DNA of 64,000 nt. It comes from Pelecanus crispus (taxonomy: Eukaryota; Chordata; Aves; Pelecaniformes; Pelecanidae). The position numbers and the translations under genes were made by a program. The notes under the pieces are model-generated. The model was not told the DNA's origin and made no database searches. It saw nothing but the letters and a program-made list of their open reading frames with translations. This document shows, piece after piece, positions 46,700 to 57,700 of this stretch. The stretch is taken from the NCBI RefSeq assembly GCF_030463565.1, contig NC_134676.1, positions 24,098,728 through 24,162,727 of the forward strand, written 5' to 3'. Each line of letters begins with the position of its first letter. The first letter of the stretch is position 1.

Positions 46700-48200
46700 A
46701 GTGAGAAACGTAAAACTGTTCGGAGAAATACTGTCCCCACCGGGGTCAGGGGCGACTTTTTCCGTCGCGGCTTGTGCAGCGCCGCGGCGCCGGGCAGCGT
46801 CCCGGGGCGGTGGGGGGGGGGGGGGGGGGGGGTGCGGCGGGAGCCCCCCGGGGCACCACGGCTGCCGGCCCTGGGCGGGCGCCTCCGGGGTCCGGCCGGG
46901 GGTTTGGCCACGCCGCGGGCCGGGGAGCCTCCGGAGGGCTCCTCTCCCTGCCGAGGGGAGGCAGAAAGGCTGGCGGCGGCGGGCACCGCCGACCCCCCGC
47001 CCGCGGAGGTCAGCGGGGGTCCGGGGCCGCTGCCCCGCCTCCTGTCCGTGCAAGGGGCGGGCGGCCGCGGGGTGAGGCGCGGTTTGGGGTCCCGAGCTCC
47101 CAAGTTCCCCCCGCTCCCGCCCCAGCCGGGCACCCCGCAGCCGCCGGCAGGGGCCCAGGGGCTGCGCCCCTGCTCCCGCCATCATCCCTCGCCCTGAAGC
47201 GCGGGGGGTGGGAGGCAGAGGAAGGGGACACAGGAGCTGCACCCCTTCTGCGCCCTGCCTGATGCGGCTCTGGGTGGGTCCTGCCTCGAGGTCCCGGGGC
47301 TCTCGGGGTACCCGAGCGGTCAGGAGAAGTTTCGGCTCCCTAGCCGCTGCAGGCGGGCTCTTCTGGCGCTCCGGCACTTAAGAGGACACACGTGGTTAGG
47401 AGTGATCAGAGAGGAGATAAGATCAAAGATCACTTTAATTGCGAAAATGAGGTCAAATAAGCTTTTCAGAAAGTCAGCTAGAAATATCTGAGGCTGTTAA
47501 AAGCACTATTGCCATTTAATGTAAGCGGTTGAAGGTCAGAAATTACTGGACACTTAGATTCACGTGACGCACAGATATAACATTCCCTTTTACCTACAAG
47601 TAACACAGATTACACAAAAATAAACAGGAAAATATATATATATGTATTTGGTCAAGCATTCATTGCAGGCAGCCCGTCGCAGAGGTACGCGGCAGCCGGC
47701 CCGGTGCCGGTACCCGGCCCGGGGCCACCCCCCCCACCCCGACCCGACAGCGGCCCCGGGCCCCGGCCGCAGCCGGCGGGAGAGCCAGGGGCACGGCAGG
47801 AAAGGGGCAGGGTGGCAGGGCGGGCAGAGGGGCTGTGCGGCGGGCAAGGCTGTCCCGCTGTCCTGCTCCAAGCCCGGGCCAGGCGGGGAAGGGGAAGCAC
47901 CCCAGGTTTCGTGGAGCCAAGCAGCTGGGATTGACGGGAGAGGGGGGGACCCTCTGCGGGGGGAGGCTTGCGGAGCCGCCGCGGGCACCCGCCAGGCCAG
48001 GCTTGGCTCTGCCTGCCCTTGGCATCTCAGTGAGGCTGCCTGCTTCTGGCCGTAGCTTTCAGCTTGCGGGGAGGGTCGTGCTTACCCCCGCCGAAGCTGG
48101 CGGGGGGATGGAGAGAGCCTGCCCCTTGCCAGCCTCAGCCGAGACGCCGCTCTCGCCGCCGGCGGATGCTCTCGGCTCCTCCCCTACTGCCACGGAGCAC
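46700..48200. other. CpG island downstream of HTR1A
   Basis: Very GC-rich and dense in CpG (for example GCGCCGCGGCGCCGGG near 46780), in two parts (about 46740-47370 and 47670-48180) with an AT-rich gap between. It includes a G-run of about 20 at 46811-46832. Long open frames exist on both strands but are low-complexity (Pro, Arg, Gly, Ala) and overlap each other, as expected from GC-rich non-coding DNA. It lies 1.1-2.6 kb past the HTR1A stop. It could be a promoter for an unannotated transcript or a regulatory element; I cannot tell which. Confidence 0.7.
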
Positions 48201-48909
48201 ATGGCAATGTTTTGGTTGAGCGGTTTGTTTCGTTTTGTTGCTGTTTATTTGTGTTTTGGTTTTGTTTGGTTTTGTTGGTTTTTTTTTTTTTTTTTTTCCC
48301 GAGCAAAATGTGCCGCAGCTGGCTGCCTCCGAAGCATCCGCAACGTCTCTGGAGAAACTTTCAAGCGGCTCCAGTAAAAAAAAAAAAAAAAAAAATAAAA
48401 ATAAAAAGAAGAAACGCTGCTTCTTAGGCTGCTTAAACTCCCTGTGCCGCTGCGTGCGCGGTGAACTCGGGGACAGTTGCACAGCGTCAAGCCTTTCCTT
48501 GGTGGGAAGCCCTCGGTCAAAGGCATTTAAAAAAAAAGATCCCCATATAGTAAGGTGTGCGGTTGGGTTTTAAGCCCCATCACCTCCCCGCGCTGTAACG
48601 AAGGGAAGCCCGATGAACTGGAAAGTCCGAGCATAGCAGGAGAGCTATTAGACACACGTAACGCAGGCGGGAATGTTGCTGGAAGTACCTTGCAAGGCTA
48701 CAAAAGACGGTCGCTTTTGCCCCCAGAAAATCCACTTGGTGGTTTCACAGCCCGGGAAGCGACGAGACCAAAGCCCCTTGCTGCGTTGGCGGAGTCGCCT
48801 TCAGTCTCCGTACTTACACCGCCAGGCCGAGGTCGGACTCTGAGCCCCCCGCCGTCTCCTCGTAAGTGCAAGAAAAACCCCCGACACGGCGTTTTTCTGC
48901 GTAGTGTGG
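48201..48909. other. HTR1A 3' flank with paired homopolymers
   Basis: A 19-T run (48279-48297) and a 20-A run (48376-48395) flank 78 bp of mixed sequence. The rest is moderately GC-rich with no recognisable gene. Confidence 0.6.
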
Positions 48910-48915
48910 TTTATT
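48910..48915 (-). terminator. Candidate HTR1A polyadenylation signal
   Basis: TTTATT on the plus strand gives AATAAA on the minus strand, 382 bp past the HTR1A stop codon. It is the first canonical signal I see downstream. Avian and mammalian HTR1A transcripts may use more distal sites, so a longer 3' UTR is possible. Confidence 0.45.
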
Positions 48916-49296
48916 TTTGCCGGTGCTACTCGGGCAGACACTGCGACCACAAGCAACGACCTGCAAACCCTAAGTCTACCCAGAATGATGGAAGGGAGGG
49001 AGGGAGGGAGGCGGGAGCGCCGGCGAGGCCAGGCGAGGCGAGGGCGGCCGTGGAGCCCTCCCGGTCCGGGCATCCCCCCGTCGTCCCCGGCGGAGCCCTG
49101 CCCTGCCCTGCCCCGCGGGGCTTGTCCGACGGGCGGAGGGGCGAGGGGCCCGGGCGCGCTGCGGAGGGGGTCCCGGAGCCCCCCTCCCTCGCGCCGGCGT
49201 TGGAGAGGGGCTGGGAGGGGGGCACACTGCGGCGGGGGCCAGGCGGATGGAGCGAGTGGCAGGAACCCCCGCTGCCCAGTCCCGGGGCGACGGGCT

Positions 49297-50538
49297 TCAC
49301 TGCCTGCAAAATTTGCACTTGATAATTTTCTTAAAAGCACTTTGGAAGTCTTTGTTGAAATAGGCATAGATGATGGGGTTGAGGAGGGAGTTGGAGTAGC
49401 CCAGCCAGTTGATGACTGCCCCCAGCCACTCGGGCATGTAGCACTTACTGTCACAGAAGGGCAGGACCAGCGCCACGATGAAGAACGGCAGCCAGCAGAG
49501 GATGAAGGTGCCCATGATGATGCCCAGGGTCTTGACAGTCTTCCTCTCCCGGGACAGAGCCATCCTCCGCTTGGCCTCCGTGTTCTTCTCGTTGCGCCTC
49601 TCGAAGGAAGGGGGCGGCGGGGAGCCGCACGCCTCGCTGGGCAGCGGCAGGTGAGTCTTGGAGGAGCTGTTGCAGCGCTGGACCTCGATGATCTCCAGGG
49701 CGGCCCCGTCCTCGCCCTGCCGCACCGCGCCGTTGACACAGGCACCGGGCTTGGGCTCCACAGTCCGCCGCCAGCCCTTGCCAGGCTCCCCGTTGCTTTT
49801 CTTCTGCAGGGCGGCCGGGGAGAGGGTGAGGCATGTGTCGGCGATTTTCTTCTTCTCCGCTTTCTTGACGGTCTTGCGGATCCTGAAGCGGGCCGCCTTG
49901 AAGATGCGGCCGTAGAGCACCAGCATGAGGAGGAGCGGGATGTAGAAGGCGCCGAAGGTGGAGTAGATGGTGTACCCGTGGTCCTTGCTGATGGTGCAGG
50001 CGTCGGGGTCCGAGCGGTCCTCGGGCGTCCTCCAGCCCAGCATGGGCGGGATGGATATCAAGAAGCCGATGAGCCAGGTCAGGCTGATAAGCACGGCGGC
50101 CCGCCGGGGAGTCCGCTTGTTGACGTAGTCGATGGGGTCTGTGATGGCCCAGTACCTGTCCAGGGCGATGGCGCACAGGTGCAGGATGGAAGAGGTGCAG
50201 CACAGCACGTCCAGCGAGATGAAGATGTCGCAGGTGATTTGCCCCAGCGTCCACTTGTTCAGCACCTGGTAGAGGGCCGCCATGGGCAGCACCAGCACGG
50301 ACACCATGAGGTCGGTGACGGCCAGCGAGCCGATGAGATAGTTGGCCACTGTTTGCAGGGAGCGCTCCAGGGCGATGGCCGCGATCACGCAGGCGTTGCC
50401 GCTCACGGCGCACAGGATGAGCGTGCCCAGGAGCAGGGAGGTGAGCAGCTGGTAGCCCAGGGTCACCTCGGCGAGGCCGGGGCCGCCTGCCCCCTCGGGG
50501 GAGCGCTCTGGGGAGGTAGTGTTGTTGGCCACATCCAT
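49297..50538 (-). CDS. HTR1A: 5-hydroxytryptamine (serotonin) receptor 1A, single exon
   Basis: A 413-codon intact frame encoding a class A GPCR of the plasma membrane that couples to Gi/o and lowers cAMP. In neurons it acts as somatodendritic autoreceptor and postsynaptic receptor. The start ATG (50536-50538) is chosen because MDV matches the known HTR1A N-terminus; the frame stays open 143 codons further upstream through GC-rich leader sequence of no resemblance. Residues: N-glycosylation sequons at N5 and N6; TM1 from about 30; Asp110 (3.32, amine contact); Cys103-Cys180 disulfide; DRY 127-129; Ser193 and Thr194 in TM5; a variable third loop about 225-330; CWLP 348-351 in TM6; Asn377 (7.39); NPIIY 387-391; Cys408 and Cys411 near the C-terminus KCKFCRQ, the palmitoylation pair. 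Length is close to the 422 residues of human, with a shorter N-terminus. The gene is intronless as in other vertebrates. Confidence 0.98.
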   Translation of the reverse strand: MDVANNTTSPERSPEGAGGPGLAEVTLGYQLLTSLLLGTLILCAVSGNACVIAAIALERSLQTVANYLIGSLAVTDLMVSVLVLPMAALYQVLNKWTLGQITCDIFISLDVLCCTSSILHLCAIALDRYWAITDPIDYVNKRTPRRAAVLISLTWLIGFLISIPPMLGWRTPEDRSDPDACTISKDHGYTIYSTFGAFYIPLLLMLVLYGRIFKAARFRIRKTVKKAEKKKIADTCLTLSPAALQKKSNGEPGKGWRRTVEPKPGACVNGAVRQGEDGAALEIIEVQRCNSSSKTHLPLPSEACGSPPPPSFERRNEKNTEAKRRMALSRERKTVKTLGIIMGTFILCWLPFFIVALVLPFCDSKCYMPEWLGAVINWLGYSNSLLNPIIYAYFNKDFQSAFKKIIKCKFCRQ

Positions 50539-50650
50539 GCCGGGCGGGGGGGGTCGCTTCAGGAGACGGGCATGGGAAGAGGCGCCGGTCACTTGTGCGC
50601 TCCCCTGGCAGGAGGCATCGCCGCCCCGTGCGCTTTGGCCGCGCCGGGCG

Positions 50651-50682
50651 CCCCCCCCCCCCCCCTTCCCTCCCCTATATAG
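50651..50682 (-). promoter_or_regulatory. Candidate HTR1A core promoter: TATA-like box next to G-tract
   Basis: On the minus strand a TATATAG (50676-50682) is followed by GGGGAGGGAAG and a 15-G run (50651-50665). It lies 138 bp before the start codon and would place a transcription start at about 50650, giving a leader near 110 nt. HTR1A promoters in mammals use several starts and are driven largely by Sp1 and MAZ, so this may be one of several. Confidence 0.45.
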
Positions 50683-51759
50683 CGCGGCGGGAGGCGGCCG
50701 AGGCTCGGAGGACGGCGGCTGGCAGAGCCGCCCCGCGCCCGCCCATCCCCGCCGCCTCTGCCCAGCGCGCAGCCCCGGGCGGCGGGGGCGGCCCTCCTGC
50801 CGCCGCTCGGCGAGCTGCTGCCCCTCGCTCCGCCGCTCTCCCGCGCCGCTCCTTCCTGCTCTGCCTCTCCGCTCTCCCCTCGCTTTCTCCCTCCCTCCTT
50901 CCCCTCCCCTTCCGTCCCCCCCCCCTCCATCCCGCCCTTCCGCGGGGGGGTCTTGCTGGGTCGCCATCGTCCCCCGGCGCCGCCGGCGGACCCGGCGGGC
51001 GGGCGCCCGTGTCCGTCACTCGCCGCCGCCCCCTCCCCGCTGGGGGAACACCGCAGAGAAACCCACCACGACTCCCCTCCCTCCCCCGCCCCCTCCAAAC
51101 CTCCTCCCCGCAGCTCCGCCCCGGGCAGCGGAGACTCCGGGCTTCCCCGCGGGACCGGCGCCGGGGCTTGTGCGGGGTGTGCGAGGCGGGGGGAAGCTTT
51201 CTGTGGCCAGGCACTGCCGGCTGGGGCGGGGGGCACCGCACACCCCCAGCGCTGCCTGAGGCCGGGGGGTGCCGGGGCGGGGGGCGCCGGGGGTGCTTAT
51301 CGCCACCTGCAGGCAGGCGGCGGCGGCCCGAGGGTGCGGCGCCCGGGGGGGGCTCGGCCGGGCACCCCCGGCCGCGGGGCCGGCGGGACTTTGCGCGGGT
51401 CTGCACCCTCGCCCCCTGCCAGGCCGCCGCTCCGGGCGCAGCGGGCACGGTGCTGCCGGGGTTGGCGAGGGAGCAGCACCAGCCATGCCGCCGCGGCTGC
51501 GAGGAGGGAGGGATCGCTGTCTGGCACGGGTGTCGCGGGAGGGACTGCTGTACAGCACGGTGCCGGGCCCGGCTCCGGTCGCTTGCGAATGCTGTAGCCG
51601 TGGGAGTCCATTCGTGATGATCCATGCCCTTGCCCCAGCGACCTGCCGCGGGGAGGGCGGTCGCTGCCGTCGGGGGCTCCGCGCCAGTGCGCGGCTCCTC
51701 GCCGTGCAGTTCCCCGCGGGAAAACGGCATTGCCCCCCGGCCCTCCCGAGACGGGAATT

Positions 51760-54700
51760 ACAGTGCAACACGCTATTGAAATCACTGTCCTCTCAAGACG
51801 ACGACAACAGCAACAAAAAGGGAAAAAAAAAAAAAAAAAAAAAAGCCTTACAGTTCCTCCCGGTAGGAGGGTGAAAGGCTGAGTCTGAAAATGAAATGAG
51901 AAAAATATCTCTGGGAACAATCTTGTATAAAAAAAAGAGTGTCGATTGACACATCATAAGCAAATCAGTTAATATCCAGTAAAGAAAACGAACAATCACA
52001 AACCTGCGAAACATCTGTCATTTAAAGAAAGGGGGGGGGGGAGGGGGGGGAAGAAAGCGGTGTGATTGACAGGTTTAACTCTAGCTGTCCGTAAAAGGCA
52101 AAAGCAAGCCCTCTGACATAATTTCTGTGGCAGGCTTTCTACTATCTTGCGGCTCAGTATTTGTAATGGTGTGAGATCTTTCACTCTGCTTTGTAATTGT
52201 GCCATGCAAGCTCAGAAAACGCAGAAAGCCAAATAAGTAATTGCTTAATAGGAAGATTTGCCAGATTCTAACTTAATCAAACTTGAGATGAGGATCACAG
52301 ATCCTGGCTTGAACACGCTCAGGTCTCCTCATCTTTTCTCAGTCCGCACTTAAAAATAAGGCTGAGTTCACAACTTCACAACGTTTGGACAGATTTCGGC
52401 CAGTTTCTCTTCACGAGGGGACCAGGCTACATTTCTCTGCCTCTAGGCTTGCGATCTTTACTATAAACGATCAAAACGCAGAGATGCGCTGGATAAGCGG
52501 AGCAGAGCTGCACCCCTGAATGCCCGTTGTGGTAGCTGATCGCACTAACATTTCTGTGCTCTGTGCCCTATTGAATGAAGACTTACACCGTTGAGACACA
52601 GACAAAACAAAACGCAATCGATATTTAAGTATGCTTTGCTCCTTCACTACCAAAACCTATTTTCTTTTTAATGTCTCCTCAAATGCACGGCACGGCTGGC
52701 TTCTAAGCTGCCTATTTAAAGACCCTTTTCCCTTCAGCGAAATCGAAGTTTGTGCTTCTTGCTGTTTAGAGCCAGCCTGATGCAACGAAGAAAGTGCAAG
52801 TCTGGGAGGCAGGAAAATCTCAAGGAGATTGTTCCAGCTTTCTTGCATAGTGGCGGGCAAGTCATTAGCCTAATTAATTAGCCTGAAATTAGCGTTTCAA
52901 AGCCACAGGGGATGAGGGGTTTAGGAGTCCATGAAGGACTCTTGGGGAAACCGGTTCCAGAGGTGTTTTACGCTGACACGGCCAAGGGAAGTCAATCACA
53001 GACACTTTTTGCCGAGAAATTCCAGTGGGGAAAAGTCGACAAGGTCCTTTTTCAATTGAAATATTTTAAATCGTCTTTACTTTTTGAATTTATTTTTTGT
53101 TCAGAGGCTGAAAGTCATTTAACTCTGAATTAAATTGAGAAGCAATTTAGGCAACCATGGAGGAAAGGGAGGGAGTAGGAGGTGGAATATGTAGACGAAG
53201 GGAAAACTCACTCTCTGGATGTGATAGTGTCTTTAATCCTACTAAGCATTTAAACAGCAAAATGCCGGTTAAACTTTCAAGCAACTAAATGATGTGCTAA
53301 TGTCTTTAGATAACTTAGGTGAAGCAGCTAGGGAAATTCTTTAAGGAAAGCCATAGCCTCATAAAATCCAAGCCAATTTGAGACTAAATGAAACATTAAC
53401 ACCACATAACCTTAAAAAGGTCCAATTAAAATATTAATGTTATTCAGTTATGACACAGATGCAGCAAACAAAAGGTTTCTCAGTAAGTACGAAAAGAAAA
53501 AGCATTAACAACAGTAGCAGAAGATGCTTTCCTGAGCAATTTCATTCTACACACTTCAAAAAAAGGCAGCGCTACATATTTTTGATGCTCTCAGATTATG
53601 ACTGTATTGTCTATTTGGCAAAGTGAAACTGAAATGTTACAATTTGATCACAGCATTTTGTTCAGGTGATTGCATATTACACTTTGGTTTGAAAAGGATT
53701 TGGGTCTTGGGGTTTTTTTTTACTATTCACCAGGATAAGGTACAGCATTTGTGTTATTCAAGAAATTATATTCCAGTAATGGTTTCAAAATGAAGGTGCT
53801 TTACTCAGGAGCTAAGGAAATTAACAATTTCAGTTCACTGAAACTGATCCAGTATGTGCAGTTTTCTGTTAGAGAAGTTCCAAACAGGTGGAAGGAAAGA
53901 TGTGCCAGGAGACAACTTACCAAGTACAGCCTTCTTGTGTTTTCTCATTAGGCATCTTGGAAATACAGCCAACAGGAATTAGCACTACTCCACACTGTTT
54001 GAAACCTTCTGAAGAACAGCTATAACTTTAAAATATGGAAAAGCAAACAAGAATTTCGTGTCTGAAGTGACTATATCATTGAAACCCATCCGTTTCACAC
54101 AAGCGCATGCATTTCACTGTGAGATCCACTTCAGGATACCTGCTCCCACCTTTCATAGAGCACAAAATGTCTCACAGTACTTTAAAAAATTTAAGCCTTG
54201 TACTGTAAAAGACCAAAAAGCTATAAGAAGGGGACAGAAAAGTTAAGGCCATTGCTAGTATTGTAGCTGCATAGCTCTCAGCCAAACTGCTCTGGATCAA
54301 AATGAGTCCAAATCTGGCAATCTGTTTAGTCCTGACTTTGAGGACAAGATGAACCAGCCAGGAACCTAAGTGACTTTCAGTACCAGTAGCAAAACTGTTC
54401 CTTGTATCTTATCTCTAGCTATGGCCAGTTTGTGAAGCCCTACATGTCCAACTCATATCTATCAAGAGATCCCTCTTGAATCCTATAATTAGTCTGCTCA
54501 GAATCAATACAGCACAAATTTAATGCAATAGCACAATGAGGAAGCCTAAATTTCCAACTTCTGGATCACCTTTGTGCCATCTCAGTATTTCCTCCTTTTT
54601 GGGGCATGGAGGTGGGCTGGCTAGTTCTCCATGCAGTCCTGTCCAGCCACCTCAGAGCTGGCTAGCTGCGGGCCACTGGGAGCTGTGCAGTGCTGAGACA

Positions 54701-57700
54701 TTCCAGTAGCTCTGCAAGAATCAGCTTGGGTCTAACAGAGGTAACAGCATCAGCACAGCACTCAGCTTCAGGGCTGAGTTAGGTCCTGCAAGATACTGAG
54801 ATGTCTCTCAACCTGCTCCTTAACATTCCTAGTTCTGCATGCACAGAACAGTGACACCCAAGGTCTGGCCTGGGAAGATCTGCTGGCTCTGGTGCCAGTC
54901 ATGCCAAAGGAACATTGCTGCTTCATGGCTTTAACAGGTCTTGGGAGTGGTACAGCTGGGTTCACACACTGTTAATTCAGCTTCTGGTGACTCTGCACTG
55001 AGCCCAGTCAGATTTCTGTTCCCTCTGTTTTGCATAGGTAGAACCAGATCAATAATCTGGGCCAAATAACGCAGAGAAATAACCCGGAAGACACAGGAAT
55101 GACCACCATCTCAGAACATCAGAGTGCCTGCCTATTATGTTTCCCATGTTATTATCCATGTTCTCTGTTGCCTGAGATACCCCAGTTGCCACTGTCATCC
55201 TAGACAATGATGAGCTGACTGCAAGTTCCACTGTTCTATTCTCATTCCATTCAGCTGCCTTACCACAACACTCATGTTCATCATTTTTATGAAGGCCAGA
55301 AACGAATTATTTAGATACACAAGTATATATTTGCCACTTCCGCCTTTCTCTGCCAAGAGCTTACAGTAGTAACTAAAATTATAGCATAACTCAGCATAGC
55401 CCATGGAAGGGGATAATTCATTACACCTCACAGTCTTGGAAGTAATAGAAGAGTAGGTAAACATTTCATCCAAAAGGAATAAATGTTATGTATATTCAAG
55501 CAGTATCACTGAAGTGAAACTGTTACTAGTGATGCCTTCTATCAAAATCACAGGGCAGTTTTTATGCAAGTCTAGAAGTTTAAGATGGATTTTGAAAGAT
55601 GTTCACTTTAATTATTATTCCTCTGTGAAGGAAAGAGACTTTCAAGCATATTCATTCAAACATAAGTTTTCATAAGTTTATAGAAACTTCCCAGATTTTT
55701 GGCATTCTGGGAAAACTCAACTTAAGGTTAAATTTTCTGTGTTGCCCCTTCTCTATGCAGTGCAGCTGCAATGAAGAAAGAGCTGGAATATTGTCTCTTA
55801 ACCATTTGTGCATTTTCTTGATACTTAAGCTGCTAACCATGGATTTGATCCCAGAGAAACTCTGGGAAAATCTACTTAGTTGACTCTAATCATGTTGTGG
55901 AGAATGAAGCAATGTTCCAGCTATGCTGAGGTTTTTATCAGCACATCTCCTGTGTCAGAGACAAGGGAGAGTAATACACAGAGCTGGTGCATTAGGGGTT
56001 GGTCTCTGTGAAGAAAGATTTTGTAGCTGGTTAAGAATCACTTGTCTGGTGCAATGCAGTCCCAAGAACACAGAATATGTCTAAATGATTTCTTAAAAAC
56101 TATAATCTGATATTTGTAATTTAATTAAAAATACTAGCTTACAAGTAATTTTTTCTCAACTGAAGTCTGTAAAACAAATCATCTTAATAACATCTACTAT
56201 ACAATTCTAAAATTGCTGACTAGCACTGAGCAGCTTCTTGGTTAAATCAGGCTTTTTCTTGTAGCTAATTAAGATTATTCCATCTATTTACTTAACATTC
56301 ACATTCACCTTACAGCAAAATACACAACTGGCTTAAAGCATTTGCTGACAATACATACCAGATTCCAGTAGTATTCTAGATCTTAAGCAATTTTCCCAAG
56401 TATTAAATAATATTTGCATGATTATTTAAACAAGGGCTGCCAAGATATTCCAAGCTTTGCAAGCATTTTTATTTTTTCACGTATTAGTTACTTTATTTAT
56501 GGATACATTTTAGTGGACGCATTCAAGGTTTTTTTTTGTTTGTTCTCCCCTCTTCCTCCCCCCAAAAACATGCACTAGCTTCTGGAAGAGAAGGAATTTT
56601 ATACAAAGAGCCTTAAAAGACTTTCAAATAAATTTCAGCTTAAGGAGATTTAGGCCCCAAAGGTTTTTATTGCAAGGGCCACTTTTCCCACTTTTATATA
56701 CATATATTATTTCACTTCAGAGGAGACAAAGTAAGAGACAAACTATTCTTGAATAACAGCAAGTTTTGAAAAAACATCTAATTTCTCTAGCTAAGCTTCT
56801 ACAGGCCTCAGCTTTAAATATCAGGCCAATCTAAATGAGTTTATCAGTATTTTCCAAAATAAAGTTAAGGTACTTGAATCTTACAGTGGAGTTGCAGGTG
56901 TAGCAACTGATGACTTCCTCTGCTCTCATCATGTCAGAGCTTCAATACTACACTAGAGATTAAAAGTAAATTATGTAGTATCATTGTCTCCTTAATCAAT
57001 AAAGACAGCAGCTAGAATTTCAACATAATTTTTTATAAAGGATATAAATTCTCCTGTTCAATGTACACTAACTGGAGCTCAACAGTATTGACTGCAGTTC
57101 AATAGTATATTAATCCAACTGATTTTTTTTTAAAGATGTTATTATGATTTTTCATTTCCTTACATTAAAATGAATATAACACTATTATTAAAAAAAAAAA
57201 AACACAATTTGGAAAAAACAGGGCTGATGTGTAGACATTAAATTTTAGGGAGGTCTTGTCTTTGCAGACTAACTTTATCCTTTTAAATGAAAAACTATTT
57301 TATCTACACAGAGGGGAGTCACATCTAGTCATAGAGGCCTACACAGACTGCTTTTAGAGTGACCTTGACAAAGGCCATAAGGATATTGTCTTTCCTGATG
57401 TATTAATCTTCTTTACCTAGGGCATTAGTTGGCACAGTACTAAACCACCACATCTTCCCAGGAACCTGGGACCTTGTTCATGGAGGGAGGTTGTCTTGTT
57501 TTCTTATTGGAAGTAAATGTGCTCTTGAGGAATTACTCAGCTGCAAATCCCTTCTTTTTTTTATGAGTTTTCCTAGCACAGTCACTGTACCAAGCACAAA
57601 TGCTAGTGCTTGAGGCAGCTGGAGTATATGGCCAAGGATACAGCGTAAGGCAGAAATGCCCCTTTTAGCAGCATCCTGTACTTGATGTCAGTTTTTAACA

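Larger units (their letters stand above)
48550..51700. other. GC-rich island spanning HTR1A, UTRs and promoter
   Basis: High GC and frequent CpG from about 48.6 to 51.7 kb, covering the HTR1A 3' UTR, coding exon, leader and upstream region. On the promoter side (50.6-51.7 kb) there are many Sp1-type GGGCGG/CCGCCC and MAZ-type GGGAGGG words, as reported for HTR1A promoters in mammals. Long overlapping open frames on both strands here come from GC-richness. Confidence 0.75.

Noticed and set aside
46661..47377. Long overlapping frames in the downstream CpG island
   Set aside because: Proline/arginine/glycine-rich frames on both strands at once are typical of CpG islands. No splice or domain evidence.
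48904..50682. 592-codon open frame on the plus strand, antisense to HTR1A
   Set aside because: It is the shadow of the GC-rich HTR1A coding sequence. The product is low-complexity with no domain, and the opposite strand encodes a clear receptor.
50539..50967. In-frame N-terminal extension of HTR1A by 143 codons
   Set aside because: The extension is Arg/Gly/Pro-rich, has no similarity to HTR1A, overlaps the TATA-like box and G-run, and MDV at 50538 matches the known start.
50589..51920. Several 200-350 codon frames upstream of HTR1A
   Set aside because: Same reason: GC-driven absence of stops on both strands, low-complexity products.
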